Positions 8,036 through 15,422 of a stretch of 16,009 nt of DNA are shown one piece after another. The stretch's first letter is position 1; the number at the start of each line of letters is the position of its first letter. The stretch spans positions 1-16,009 of the forward strand of contig JBGPHT010000177.1 of NCBI GenBank assembly GCA_041484525.1, written 5' to 3'. Below the pieces are notes generated by a model, which saw only the letters and a list, made by a program, of their open reading frames with translations, was not told the origin of the DNA and did not search any database. Source of the stretch: JBGPHT01 sp041484525. GTDB taxonomy: Bacteria; Acidobacteriota; Terriglobia; Bryobacterales; Bryobacteraceae. The position numbers were made by a program, and so were the translations under genes.

Positions 8036-8138
8036 AAGTGATGAGGCGTTTTCGACTGCCGCGAACAGGTGAAGCTCTAATCGTGTAAACCGTCGAACCC
8101 GGCTCGATCCCCCGGCCTCGACTTCGGGCGGGAAGAGA

Positions 8139-8172
8139 GGGAGCAGAGGCTGAACCGTAGAGCCCTGCTCCC
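8139..8172 (-). terminator. Stem-loop terminator after the small secreted-protein gene
   Basis: GGGAGCAG (8165-8172 read on the minus strand) pairs with CTGCTCCC (8139-8146). Inside it an AGCC/GGCT pair follows, with one bulge and a 9-nt loop. It lies about 25 nt past the stop at 8197-8199 and is followed by a pyrimidine-rich tract (TCTCTTCCC). The T run is weak, so termination may be partial. Confidence 0.5.
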
Positions 8173-8196
8173 AGAAGCGCGGCGCAGACAGATCGC

Positions 8197-8586
8197 TTAG
8201 CGACGCCGCTCGATCTCTACCGCGTCGACCTTGAGGTTATCGCCGTCCATCGTACCGCTCAGCGATGCGCGAATGGACCCGGTCTTGGTCTCGCTGGCCT
8301 GCAGCGCAGTTTTAACCTTGGCATTGCTGCCGCTGTCCAGCTTGAAATATTTTCCGTCCGAGGTCTGGAAACCGAAACTTCTGGTGGCCTCGACGATTTC
8401 GCACTTGTCAGCGACGTTTCCCGTCTTGCAATCGGCATCCACGAGAATGCCGCTCCAGCTTTGAGATTGTTGCGCTGCCCTTTCCTTGTTGTTCTGCGGT
8501 TTCGCTGCTGCCTGAGCTTGAGCCCGCGATGGAGCCAAGCTCAATGCAATGCCTGCGGCTACCGCCATTATGGTGAGTAGTCTCAC
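8197..8586 (-). CDS. Small secreted protein of unknown function
   Basis: A 129-aa protein with an N-terminal signal peptide (MRLLTIMAVAAGIALSLAPS, then RAQAQA, cleavage likely at AQA). A Gln/Ala/Lys-rich linker follows, then a compact domain from about residue 43 (WSGILVDADC). The domain has two cysteines (Cys53, Cys62) that could form a disulfide, and ends in a TMDGDNLKVDAVEI beta-like segment. Such 'G-x-L-V-D-x-x-C ... V-x-G-T-x-D-G-D' proteins are common in acidobacterial secretomes, but I know no function. The GTG at 8584-8586 is chosen over Met7 because a GGGAGGT sits 8 nt upstream and the full signal peptide fits. A sigma-54-type promoter precedes it and a hairpin follows it, so it looks monocistronic. 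Confidence 0.75.
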   Translation of the reverse strand: MRLLTIMAVAAGIALSLAPSRAQAQAAAKPQNNKERAAQQSQSWSGILVDADCKTGNVADKCEIVEATRSFGFQTSDGKYFKLDSGSNAKVKTALQASETKTGSIRASLSGTMDGDNLKVDAVEIERRR

Positions 8587-8594
8587 AATGAATT

Positions 8595-8601
8595 ACCTCC
8601 C
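8595..8601 (-). promoter_or_regulatory. Strong ribosome binding site of the small secreted protein
   Basis: GGGAGGT on the minus strand, 8 nt from the GTG codon. It fixes that start over the internal ATG. Confidence 0.65.
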
Positions 8602-8614
8602 GGCCTTCGGTAGT

Positions 8615-8631
8615 CGCAATAGAGTTGCCAA
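8615..8631 (-). promoter_or_regulatory. Sigma-54 (RpoN) -24/-12 promoter, small secreted-protein gene
   Basis: Minus strand TTGGCAACTCTATTGCG matches the sigma-54 pattern TGGCAc-N5-TTGC, with exactly 10 bp between the GG and GC dinucleotides. It departs from the full consensus at the C, G and R that follow TGGCA and at the final W. Transcription would start near 8604, just ahead of the GGGAGGT ribosome binding site. Confidence 0.55.
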
Positions 8632-8638
8632 TCGATCC

Positions 8639-8681
8639 GAGCTGTTGTGCTTTGTTAGTCTTTCGGGTTCGACAGCAGCTC
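8639..8681. repeat. Imperfect inverted repeat, 10-bp arms
   Basis: GAGCTGTTGT (8639-8648) pairs with ACAGCAGCTC (8672-8681) with one G-U wobble and a 23-nt loop. It lies directly upstream of the minus-strand sigma-54 promoter. It could be an old terminator or a binding site; nothing decides between them. Confidence 0.3.
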
Positions 8682-8748
8682 AACCATCTTCAGGTCGGTA
8701 CTTTCTACATGCAACTTTTTTCCATGTTTCCAGTTATGGTTAGTAGTT

Positions 8749-8868
8749 TTACCGCCGTTGTATCAGGCTGTAAGTTCGATCCCAAACTGGCAAGCTACCG
8801 ATCGGGTCGCCGGATATCACGATCTCCACGCGCCGATTTTGCTCGCGGCCCGTCGCCGTGGAGTTGGA
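8749..8868 (-). pseudogene. Relic of an OmpA-family C-terminus
   Basis: A minus-strand frame ending at TAA (8749-8751) encodes SNSTATGREQNRRVEIVISG followed by DPIG. The 'G-R-x-Q-N-R-R-V-E-I-V-I-S-G' block is the standard end of peptidoglycan-binding OmpA domains. Nothing resembling the upstream OmpA fold (the TDxxG or LSxxRA motifs) is found before it, so only about the last 25-40 codons survive. Codons upstream of 8868 are open but unrelated. Confidence 0.6.
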
Positions 8869-8888
8869 GGTCAGTGTTAGTTTCATAT

Positions 8889-9035
8889 TCATTTCCCCCG
8901 GCACGGTAAAGGCAAATCGACTGCCAACGTCGTCTTTGTGGAGTCCACAAAACAGAGATTGGTATCAGGCGGTACGCCCATCGCAGACTCTAGCAGCACT
9001 GCTGGCTCAGAGAGTAATTTCTTCACCGTCAGCAT
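8889..9035 (-). CDS. Doubtful 48-codon ORF
   Basis: It runs from an ATG at 9033-9035 to a TGA at 8889-8891 and encodes MLTVKKLLSEPAVLLESAMG, continuing with DTNLCFVDSTKTTLAVDLP. A GGAGTGGG lies just upstream. The sequence reads somewhat protein-like, but I recognise no family. It contains the 17-bp palindrome, which fits a regulatory region better. It could also be a further relic. Confidence 0.18.
   Translation of the reverse strand: MLTVKKLLSEPAVLLESAMGVPPDTNLCFVDSTKTTLAVDLPLPCRGK
8935..8951. promoter_or_regulatory. Perfect 17-bp palindrome, candidate activator (UAS) site
   Basis: TTTGTGGA-G-TCCACAAA has 8-bp arms without mismatch around a single G. Its centre is about 180 bp upstream of the predicted start of the trehalose synthase transcript and about 340 bp upstream of the divergent one. 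That is within range for an enhancer-binding protein acting on sigma-54 promoters. The role is inferred from symmetry and position. Confidence 0.45.
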
Positions 9036-9096
9036 AACTTCCCACTCCGGCCGCTAAGTGCAACGCGCGAAACAGTTGGCTTGCGCGCGCCGCGGC

Positions 9097-9113
9097 TTGG
9101 CACGAGCATTGCT
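9097..9113 (+). promoter_or_regulatory. Sigma-54 (RpoN) -24/-12 promoter, trehalose-phosphate synthase gene
   Basis: TTGGCACGAGCATTGCT matches the published consensus YTGGCACGRNNNTTGCW at every defined position, with 10 bp between GG (9099-9100) and GC (9111-9112). Transcription would start near 9124, giving a leader of about 50 nt. A 7-bp inverted repeat, ACAGTTG (9072-9078) and CAACTGT (9134-9140), flanks the promoter and may be chance. Confidence 0.7.
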
Positions 9114-9164
9114 CCGACGAAACCTGGGAACGACAACTGTGCCCGCGCGGATACGACACATGTT

Positions 9165-9170
9165 GGAGGG
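9165..9170 (+). promoter_or_regulatory. Ribosome binding site of the trehalose-phosphate synthase gene
   Basis: GGAGGG, 5 nt before the ATG at 9176. It confirms that the membrane-spanning N-terminus is part of the translated protein. Confidence 0.7.
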
Positions 9171-9175
9171 AACGG

Positions 9176-11467
9176 ATGCACTTAAGTCATCGACTGATGC
9201 TCTCCTTGCTTGGCTGTGTGGCGGCGGTTTCCCTGGTCTTCGCCATCTACCAGGCCGCGGAAGAAATGCATGGTTTGAAAGACGAGCTCCAGCGGCAGGC
9301 CATGGTGTTGGCCGAAAGTCAACAGGCGCCGGTCGAACGCATGCTCCGGGACGGGTCCGTGCGCGATCTGCAGGTATTGGCCGACCGGTTTCAGAACCAC
9401 GACCAACTGGCAGGCATGGCGATCTATGACGTGAATCAGCAGCCGCTCGCCATCACCTCCGGCCTGGCGTCGCGTCTGGCTGCTACGCCGCAGGCCGTCA
9501 TTACCTCATTGCGGAAGGGACAGGTCCGGGGAGAATTCCGGCTCTTGAAGGGCCAACCGATGCACGTCCTGGCGCTGCCGCTGAGCGCCGATTCGCGCAC
9601 CATCGGAGCCATCGCGATCTTTCACAACGTCGCCTTTATCGGGGCTCCCATATGGCGGCATGCGATCACGAGCGTCGCGCAAACCGTCGTGATCGTCGGC
9701 ATCACGCTGCTGATTGTTCGCTGGAGTTTGGGCCAACCCCTCCGGCACATGGCACTCTGGTTGCGCGATCTGCGAATGGGAAATGTATCGGCCGACGGCA
9801 AGCTCCCCAAAGAGGCGATCTTCCGGACGCTCACAAGCGAGGTGACCTGGCTCGCCTCGAGCTTGAACGTGGCGCGCGCGGCGGCGGAAGAGGAAGCGCG
9901 CCTGCGTGATGCCTCTCTGTCGCTGTGGACTGCGGGGCGGCTGCGGATTGCGATGGAAGGCAAGTTGAAAGGCAGCCGCTTGTTCGCGGTCTCCAATCGC
10001 GAGCCCTACGAGCACGTCCGCCGGGGGAACACCATCGTGTGCTCGGTTCCTCCCAGCGGGCTGGTAACCGCGCTCGAGCCCGTATTGCGGGCCTGTGACG
10101 GAACGTGGATCGCCCAGGCCACGGGCGACGCGGACCGCGAAACCGCCGATGACCACGGCCGGCTCCGGGTGCCGCCGGATCATCCGCAATACAAGCTGCG
10201 GCGGGTTTGGCTGAGCAAAGAAGAGGAGGAAGGCTTCTACTTCGGCTTCGCCAACGAGGGCCTTTGGCCGCTGTGCCACATCGCGCACACGCGTCCGGTA
10301 TTCCGTACCGCGGACTGGAACCACTACCGGGTCGTAAACGCGAAATTCGCGGCGGCGCTGATCGATGAGATGACCGGCGAAAAGGAGCCGTTCGTACTCG
10401 TGCAGGACTACCACTTCGCGCTGCTGCCGCGATTGGTGAAGGAGCGCCGGCCCGATGCGCGCATCGCCATCTTCTGGCACATACCTTGGCCTAATCCGGA
10501 GGCATTCGGCATCTGCCCCTGGCAGCGCGAACTCTTGGACGGCATGTTGGGCGCGGACCTGATCGGATTCCACATTCAGGCCCATTGCAACAATTTTCTG
10601 GAGACCGTAGACCGCACGCTGGAGTCGCGCATCGAACGGGAACATTTCGCGGTCAACCGGCGCGACCACGTCACCACCGTGAGACCGTTCCCGATCAGCG
10701 TGGCATCGAACGGCGAAAGCGCGGCGCGAGGCAAGACCGGGATGCTACACGATGAACGAACGGCGCTGTTCCGCCAACTGGGCGTGGAGGCGGCCTTTCT
10801 GGGTCTGGGTGTCGATCGCGTCGACTACACGAAGGGAATTCCGGAGCGGTTTCGCGGCATCGAGGCACTTCTGGACCAGTACCCGGCTTACCGGGAGAAA
10901 CTCACGTTCGTCCAGATTGGCGCCCCCAGCCGTACCCACATTAAGCGGTACCAGGACCTGATGACGGAGGTCGAGGGCGAAGCGGAGCGTATCAACCGCC
11001 GATTCCGGACCAGTGCCTGGAAGCCGATCGTCTTTCTGAACCGGCATCACAGTCATGAGGAGATCCAGCCGTATTACCGCGCGGCTGATTTTTGCCTGGT
11101 TACGTCGCTGCACGATGGGATGAACCTGGTAGCCAAGGAGTATGTCGCCGCTCGCCAGGATGAGCAGGGAGCGCTGATCCTGAGCCGGTTCACGGGCGCC
11201 AGCCACGAGTTGGCGGACGCCCTGGTGGTCAACCCTTACGACACCGACGAGCTGGCGCGTGCGATCCACGCGGCTCTCACGATGCCGGCGGACGAGAGAC
11301 GAGCGCGGATGCAGCGGATGCGCGCCGTGGTCAAGGAGCACAATGTCTATCGCTGGGCCGGAAACCTGATTGGCGAGTTGGCCGGCGTTCGTGTGGAGCC
11401 GGCGGCGACTAAGTTGCCGGTCGGGCACAAGCGGCATTTCGCGGCGTCCGGCAGCCGGGCGGGGTGA
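9176..11467 (+). CDS. Membrane sensor fused to trehalose-6-phosphate synthase (GT20)
   Basis: A 763-aa protein that joins UDP-glucose and glucose-6-phosphate to trehalose-6-phosphate. Residues 7-24 and about 163-182 are membrane segments. Between them lies a 130-residue extracytoplasmic domain (IYDVNQQPLAITSG, then ALPLSADSRTIGAIAIF) like the single-Cache/PAS-type sensors of histidine kinases. Residues about 183-245 form a HAMP-like linker. The GT20 domain fills about 268-735 with SNREPYEHV, SGLVTALEP, Asp411 (QDYHF), His435 (FWHIPWP), Arg548 and Lys553 (GVDRVDYTKGIPERF), Asp647 (SLHDGMNL) and Glu655 (AKEYVA), so the catalytic set looks complete. It begins at a strong ribosome binding site and a sigma-54 promoter. 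No phosphatase domain is attached, and the neighbouring otsB is dead. otsA-type function is firm; signal control of it is inferred. Confidence 0.9.
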   Translation: MHLSHRLMLSLLGCVAAVSLVFAIYQAAEEMHGLKDELQRQAMVLAESQQAPVERMLRDGSVRDLQVLADRFQNHDQLAGMAIYDVNQQPLAITSGLASRLAATPQAVITSLRKGQVRGEFRLLKGQPMHVLALPLSADSRTIGAIAIFHNVAFIGAPIWRHAITSVAQTVVIVGITLLIVRWSLGQPLRHMALWLRDLRMGNVSADGKLPKEAIFRTLTSEVTWLASSLNVARAAAEEEARLRDASLSLWTAGRLRIAMEGKLKGSRLFAVSNREPYEHVRRGNTIVCSVPPSGLVTALEPVLRACDGTWIAQATGDADRETADDHGRLRVPPDHPQYKLRRVWLSKEEEEGFYFGFANEGLWPLCHIAHTRPVFRTADWNHYRVVNAKFAAALIDEMTGEKEPFVLVQDYHFALLPRLVKERRPDARIAIFWHIPWPNPEAFGICPWQRELLDGMLGADLIGFHIQAHCNNFLETVDRTLESRIEREHFAVNRRDHVTTVRPFPISVASNGESAARGKTGMLHDERTALFRQLGVEAAFLGLGVDRVDYTKGIPERFRGIEALLDQYPAYREKLTFVQIGAPSRTHIKRYQDLMTEVEGEAERINRRFRTSAWKPIVFLNRHHSHEEIQPYYRAADFCLVTSLHDGMNLVAKEYVAARQDEQGALILSRFTGASHELADALVVNPYDTDELARAIHAALTMPADERRARMQRMRAVVKEHNVYRWAGNLIGELAGVRVEPAATKLPVGHKRHFAASGSRAG

Positions 11468-11539
11468 CGCTCAGGCGGACTACAGCAGTTCTTTCTAACT
11501 TGTACCAACTGTCAGGAAGCGGCTTTCGCGGTTCTACTC

Positions 11540-11545
11540 TAAACT
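11540..11545 (+). promoter_or_regulatory. -10-like hexamer, M14 peptidase gene (near-leaderless start)
   Basis: TAAACT (4 of 6 with TATAAT) ends 8 nt before the ATG at 11554. The purine stretch AGAAG is only 3 nt from the ATG, so it is a poor ribosome binding site. This is the weakest of the three similar sites. Confidence 0.3.
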
Positions 11546-11553
11546 AGAAGTTT

Positions 11554-14286
11554 ATGTCGAAGTCCCTCGTTCTCCTCCTTGCAGCGGCCTCGCTTCATGC
11601 GCAGAAGCCGTACGAATTCTGGCCGGGCACCAACTACGATTCCAAGATTCCTACCGTCCACCAGGTGCTCGGCTACGAGCCCGGCGACAGGGTCACGCCC
11701 CATGCCGGCCTGGTCCGCTACATGGAGGCGCTGGCCGCCGCCGCTCCCACGCGCATGAAGGTGTTCGACTACGGCCAGACGTGGGAGGGCCGCAAGCTTG
11801 TCGTCGCCGCCATCGGCTCCGAGGCCAACATGCGCCGGCTTCCCGAGATCCGTAGCGCCATGCAACATCTCAACGACGCGCGCAAGACCAACGAAGCCGA
11901 AGCGCGCCGCCTCATCGCCAATCTGCCCGCCGTCATCTGGCTCTCCTACGGTGTCCACGGCAACGAAATCTCGTCGCCCGACGCCTCGCTCGTGACCGCC
12001 TATCACCTGCTGGCGGCGCGCAACGACAAGATGGTTGACGAAATCTTCTCCAAGGTGCTGGTGCTGATCGACCCCACGCAGAACCCCGACGGCCGCGACC
12101 GTTTCGTGAACTTCTACGAGCAGGCGCGCGGGCTCGAGCCCGACGCCAGCCCCGCGTCAGCCGAGCATAACGAGCCCTGGCCCGGCGGCCGCGTGAACCA
12201 TTACCTCTTCGATCTCAACCGCGACTGGCTGGCGCTTACGCAACCCGAAATCCGCGACCAGGTTAAGGTGCTGCGTGAGTGGCTGCCGATCGTCTATGTG
12301 GACCTGCACGAAATGGGCGGCGACAGCACCTATTTCTTCAGCCCCGAATCCGACCCCTATAATCCGCACCTGACCAAGGATCAGCGCGAGAGCCTCAAGC
12401 TTTTCGGCCACAACAATGCCAAGTGGTTCGACAAGTACGGCTTCGACTATTTCACGCGCGAGAACTACGACGCGTTCTACCCCGGCTACGGCGCCAGTTG
12501 GCCGGAGTATTACGGCGCCATCGCCATGACGTACGAACAGGCCTCGGTGCGCGGCCTGGTGCTGCGCCGCTCGGATGAAACCCTGCTGCTCTATCGCGAC
12601 ACGGTGCGCCACCATTTCGTGTCGTCCATCTCGACGCTCGAAACCGCGGCCGTGAATCGCGAGAAGCTGCTGAGCGATTTCTACAAATACGCGGCCACCG
12701 CTATCGAGGAGGGCAGGAATGAGCCGGTGAAGGAGTACATTCTGCCGCGCAGCCGCGATGCCTCTGCCACCGACAAGCTGGCCGGCATCCTGGTAGAGCA
12801 CGGCATCGAGGTGAAGCGCGCCACCACACCGTTCCGCGCGGTCAATCGCGAATTTCCCGTGGGCACCTACGTGGTCCCGATGGCGCAGCCGATGAAGCGC
12901 CTCATCCGCAATCTGCTCGACCCGCAGACCTCGATGGACGAAAAATTCATCGCCGCCGAGGAGGCCCGCCGCAAGCTCAAACAGCGCACCGAAATCTACG
13001 ACGTGACGGCATGGTCGCTGCCGCTGCTCTTCAACGTGGAGGCGGTGGGCGCGAGCGCCGTCTCGGAAGGCAGCTTCGAGCCGGCCAAATCCGCGCTCGT
13101 GGTTGCGGGTGAGATGCGCGGCGGCAAAGCGTCGGTGGCGTACCTGGTTCCGTGGGGCTCCGCCGCCGCGGGCCGGTTGCTGGCCGCCGCCCTGCGCCAG
13201 GACCTGAAGATCAATTCTACCGATCGTCCCTTCGTGCAAAACGGCACGCAGTTCTCCGCGGGCACCCTCATCTTCAAGGTGTCCGGCAACCCCGCCGATC
13301 TCGCCGACCGCCTCGCCCGCCTGGCGCGCGAAACCGGCGCCGATGTCTACGGCACCAACTCCGGCTGGGTGGACGAAGGCGTGAATTTCGGCAGCCGCTA
13401 CGTGGTGGCGATGCGCAAGCCGTCGATCGCCCTGGCCTGGGACACGCCCGCCGGCAGCGGTTCGGCCGGCGCCACTCGATTCGTGCTGGAGCGGCAGTAC
13501 GGCTACCCCGTGACGCCGATCAAGACGGCGCAGCTCAATTCGATCGAGCTGGCGCGCTACCAGGTCCTCATCCTCCCGGAGGGCGGCAACTATGCCACGC
13601 TGCTGGGCGAAGGCGGCATCACGCGCCTCAAGGATTGGGTGCAGTCGGGCGGCACCATCGTGGCGCTCGGCAGCGCCGTCAACTTCCTGGCCGATAGCCG
13701 CGTGGGCCTGCTCGATATCCAGCAGGAGAACGCGATCCGCGAGGGTCCGGAAGAGGGCGGCGGACGTCGCGGCGGCGGGGCGGCAACCGCCGCGGCCGAA
13801 GTCACGACGGGTGGTGGAGGCGGCGGCCGCGGAGGGCGCGGCGGAGGGACCGGACCGCTCGTGGCTGGCACGCAGATCGCGAACGAGGTCGACTTCGAGA
13901 AGGCGACACGCTCTGCCACAGCCATGCCGGATAGCGTCCCCGGCGTGATCGTGCGCGCCAGGATACAGCCCGACCACTGGCTCACCGCGGGTGTCGGCGA
14001 CAGCGTCAATGTGATGATCGAAGGCCGCGCCATCTACGGGCCGATCAAGGCCGACAAAGGCATCAACGCCGCTTATTTCGACGCGGCGGACAAACTGCTC
14101 CAGAGCGGCTACCTGTGGGCGGAGAACCGCAAGCAGATGGCCTTCAAGCCGTTCGTGGTGACGAGCAATTCGGGCCGCGGAATCGTGGTCGGCTTCACCG
14201 CCGATCCGAATTTCCGCGCCGTCCAGGATGGGCTGAACGTGCTCTTCCTGAACGCCATCTTCCGCGGCGCCGCACACGCCCGGTAA
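11554..14286 (+). CDS. Secreted M14 zinc carboxypeptidase-like protein with C-terminal GATase-like region
   Basis: A 910-aa protein with a short signal peptide (MSKSLVLLLAAASLHAQ). The M14 domain spans about 35-370. Zinc ligands are His135 and Glu138 (YGVHGNEIS) and His252 (VDLHEMGG). Asn222-Arg223 (DLNRDW) would bind the substrate carboxylate, and Glu328 (AMTYEQASVRG) is the likely catalytic base, so the enzyme looks active. A middle region (about 390-620) is of unknown fold. Residues about 624-715 (ALAWDTPAG, then YQVLILPEGGNY, then GGTIVALGS) look like a class I glutamine-amidotransferase-like fold. A Gly/Arg-rich linker follows at 735-767 and a beta-rich tail ends the protein. Large proteins of this layout are typical of Acidobacteriota secretomes. 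The stop abuts the stop of the next gene on the other strand. Confidence 0.9.
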   Translation: MSKSLVLLLAAASLHAQKPYEFWPGTNYDSKIPTVHQVLGYEPGDRVTPHAGLVRYMEALAAAAPTRMKVFDYGQTWEGRKLVVAAIGSEANMRRLPEIRSAMQHLNDARKTNEAEARRLIANLPAVIWLSYGVHGNEISSPDASLVTAYHLLAARNDKMVDEIFSKVLVLIDPTQNPDGRDRFVNFYEQARGLEPDASPASAEHNEPWPGGRVNHYLFDLNRDWLALTQPEIRDQVKVLREWLPIVYVDLHEMGGDSTYFFSPESDPYNPHLTKDQRESLKLFGHNNAKWFDKYGFDYFTRENYDAFYPGYGASWPEYYGAIAMTYEQASVRGLVLRRSDETLLLYRDTVRHHFVSSISTLETAAVNREKLLSDFYKYAATAIEEGRNEPVKEYILPRSRDASATDKLAGILVEHGIEVKRATTPFRAVNREFPVGTYVVPMAQPMKRLIRNLLDPQTSMDEKFIAAEEARRKLKQRTEIYDVTAWSLPLLFNVEAVGASAVSEGSFEPAKSALVVAGEMRGGKASVAYLVPWGSAAAGRLLAAALRQDLKINSTDRPFVQNGTQFSAGTLIFKVSGNPADLADRLARLARETGADVYGTNSGWVDEGVNFGSRYVVAMRKPSIALAWDTPAGSGSAGATRFVLERQYGYPVTPIKTAQLNSIELARYQVLILPEGGNYATLLGEGGITRLKDWVQSGGTIVALGSAVNFLADSRVGLLDIQQENAIREGPEEGGGRRGGGAATAAAEVTTGGGGGGRGGRGGGTGPLVAGTQIANEVDFEKATRSATAMPDSVPGVIVRARIQPDHWLTAGVGDSVNVMIEGRAIYGPIKADKGINAAYFDAADKLLQSGYLWAENRKQMAFKPFVVTSNSGRGIVVGFTADPNFRAVQDGLNVLFLNAIFRGAAHAR

Positions 14287-15414
14287 CTACGCCGCCGCAC
14301 CCCGGCTGCTTCGTAGAAACTCGGCGACGCGGTCGATCGCGGCCGCGAATCGCTCTCCGCTGGCAGCAAAGCCCAGCCGGAAATGGTTCGGCATGCCGAA
14401 GCAATCGCCTGGAGCCAGAAGTACGCCGCGACGTACCAGGGCGCGGCAGAACTCGCGGCCATCGCCTCCGTCTGCGAGCCACGGGAACACGGTCATGCCG
14501 CCCGCCGGCCTCACCCATTGCAGAACCTCGCTGTGCTCCGCAAACAGGCGGTCGAGCAGCGCCAGGTTGGCCTGGGCGATGCGCCGAGCGCGCCCGTAGA
14601 TCGTGTCGCGATGCCGGATCGCCAGCGTGGCGAGCCGCTCTCCCAGGGCCGTATTCGACACTGTGAAGTAGCTGCGCGCATTGGTGAAGCGATCGCGCCG
14701 CGCCGGATTGCGCTCGATGATCCACCCTGTGCGCAGCCCGCTCAGGCACAGCGCCTTCGAGAAATCGCCCAGCACCGTGGCGTGCGGCAGCCGCGCGGCC
14801 GACTGCATCTCGGGCCCGTGGTAGATCGGATGGTAGACTTCGTCGCTGACGAACGCGACGTCCCGTTCCGCGCAGAAATCGTGGAGGCTCTCCATGTCGG
14901 CTGCGGCCAGCACGGCGCCCGTCGGATTATGCGGCGAGTTCACCAGCACGAATCGCGTGTTCCGGTCCACCAGCCGGCGGATCTCGTCGGGATCGACGCG
15001 GAACCCGTTCGCGGCGCGCAACTGGTAGTGCCGGATTTCGATGCCGAGCGATTCGGCGAGCGACACATTCGCCGGGAACGCAGGCTTCGGCAGCACGACG
15101 TTGGCGTCGGGCCCGGCCGCGAGATAGAAGAGCGCCAGCAGAGCCTCGGCCGCGCCCGTCATCACCTGCACATGCTCCGGCTCGACGCCCTGCATGCGCG
15201 CGATCTCCCGCCGCAGTTCGTCGGACCCGGCCGGATTGGTGTAGCTTAAGGGCGTGTCCAGCATCCGCTCCCACGAGTCCTCGCCCTCGATTGCGAGCAA
15301 CTCGCGGAGTGTCCAGACGGGCCCGGTGCTCGACCCGAGGTCGAACTCAATCGGCGGATCGGCCGTGAACTTCTGTTCCAGCCATTGGTCGAGGAGAAAG
15401 GGTGCGAGCTGCAT
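14287..15414 (-). CDS. PLP-dependent aminotransferase, class I/II fold
   Basis: A 375-aa fold-type I aminotransferase, a normal length. Key residues are Asn163 in SPHNPTG, Asp191 in FVSDEVYH (pyridine nitrogen), Lys220 in GDFSKALCLSG (Schiff base), Arg228 (phosphate) and Arg346 in HFRLGF (substrate carboxylate). The amino-acid substrate cannot be read from the sequence; aspartate-, alanine- or capreomycidine-synthase-like relatives are all possible. The ATG at 15412-15414 is kept because a -10-like TATGAT lies 8 nt upstream and an earlier ATG pair is out of frame. It converges on the M14 gene with no base between the two stop codons. Confidence 0.88.
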   Translation of the reverse strand: MQLAPFLLDQWLEQKFTADPPIEFDLGSSTGPVWTLRELLAIEGEDSWERMLDTPLSYTNPAGSDELRREIARMQGVEPEHVQVMTGAAEALLALFYLAAGPDANVVLPKPAFPANVSLAESLGIEIRHYQLRAANGFRVDPDEIRRLVDRNTRFVLVNSPHNPTGAVLAAADMESLHDFCAERDVAFVSDEVYHPIYHGPEMQSAARLPHATVLGDFSKALCLSGLRTGWIIERNPARRDRFTNARSYFTVSNTALGERLATLAIRHRDTIYGRARRIAQANLALLDRLFAEHSEVLQWVRPAGGMTVFPWLADGGDGREFCRALVRRGVLLAPGDCFGMPNHFRLGFAASGERFAAAIDRVAEFLRSSRGAAA

Positions 15415-15422
15415 TTGATCTC

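Larger units (their letters stand above)
8587..9175 (+). other. Regulatory and relic region without a convincing intact gene
   Basis: This 589-bp divergent region lies between the small secreted-protein gene and the trehalose-phosphate synthase gene. It is more AT-rich than its surroundings around 8690-8760. It holds two divergent sigma-54 promoters, a 17-bp palindrome, an OmpA C-terminal relic and an imperfect hairpin. Plus-strand frames inside it have no ribosome binding site or recognisable content. Confidence 0.6.

Noticed and set aside
8625..8909. A 94-codon plus-strand ORF in the intergenic region
   Set aside because: No ribosome binding site and no recognisable content; it is antisense to the OmpA relic.
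9206..9217. LLGC near the N-terminus of the trehalose synthase, a possible lipobox
   Set aside because: The hydrophobic stretch continues past the Cys and a second membrane segment follows, which fits a two-span sensor better than a lipoprotein.
9506..10669. A 387-codon open frame on the minus strand, antisense to the trehalose synthase gene
   Set aside because: Composition is shadow-like and it lies opposite conserved GT20 motifs.
12157..14277. A 706-codon open frame on the minus strand, antisense to the M14 gene
   Set aside because: It is a mirror of high-GC codon usage: rich in Arg, His, Ala and Gly, with no domain, signal or ribosome binding site, whereas the plus-strand frame has full M14 motifs.
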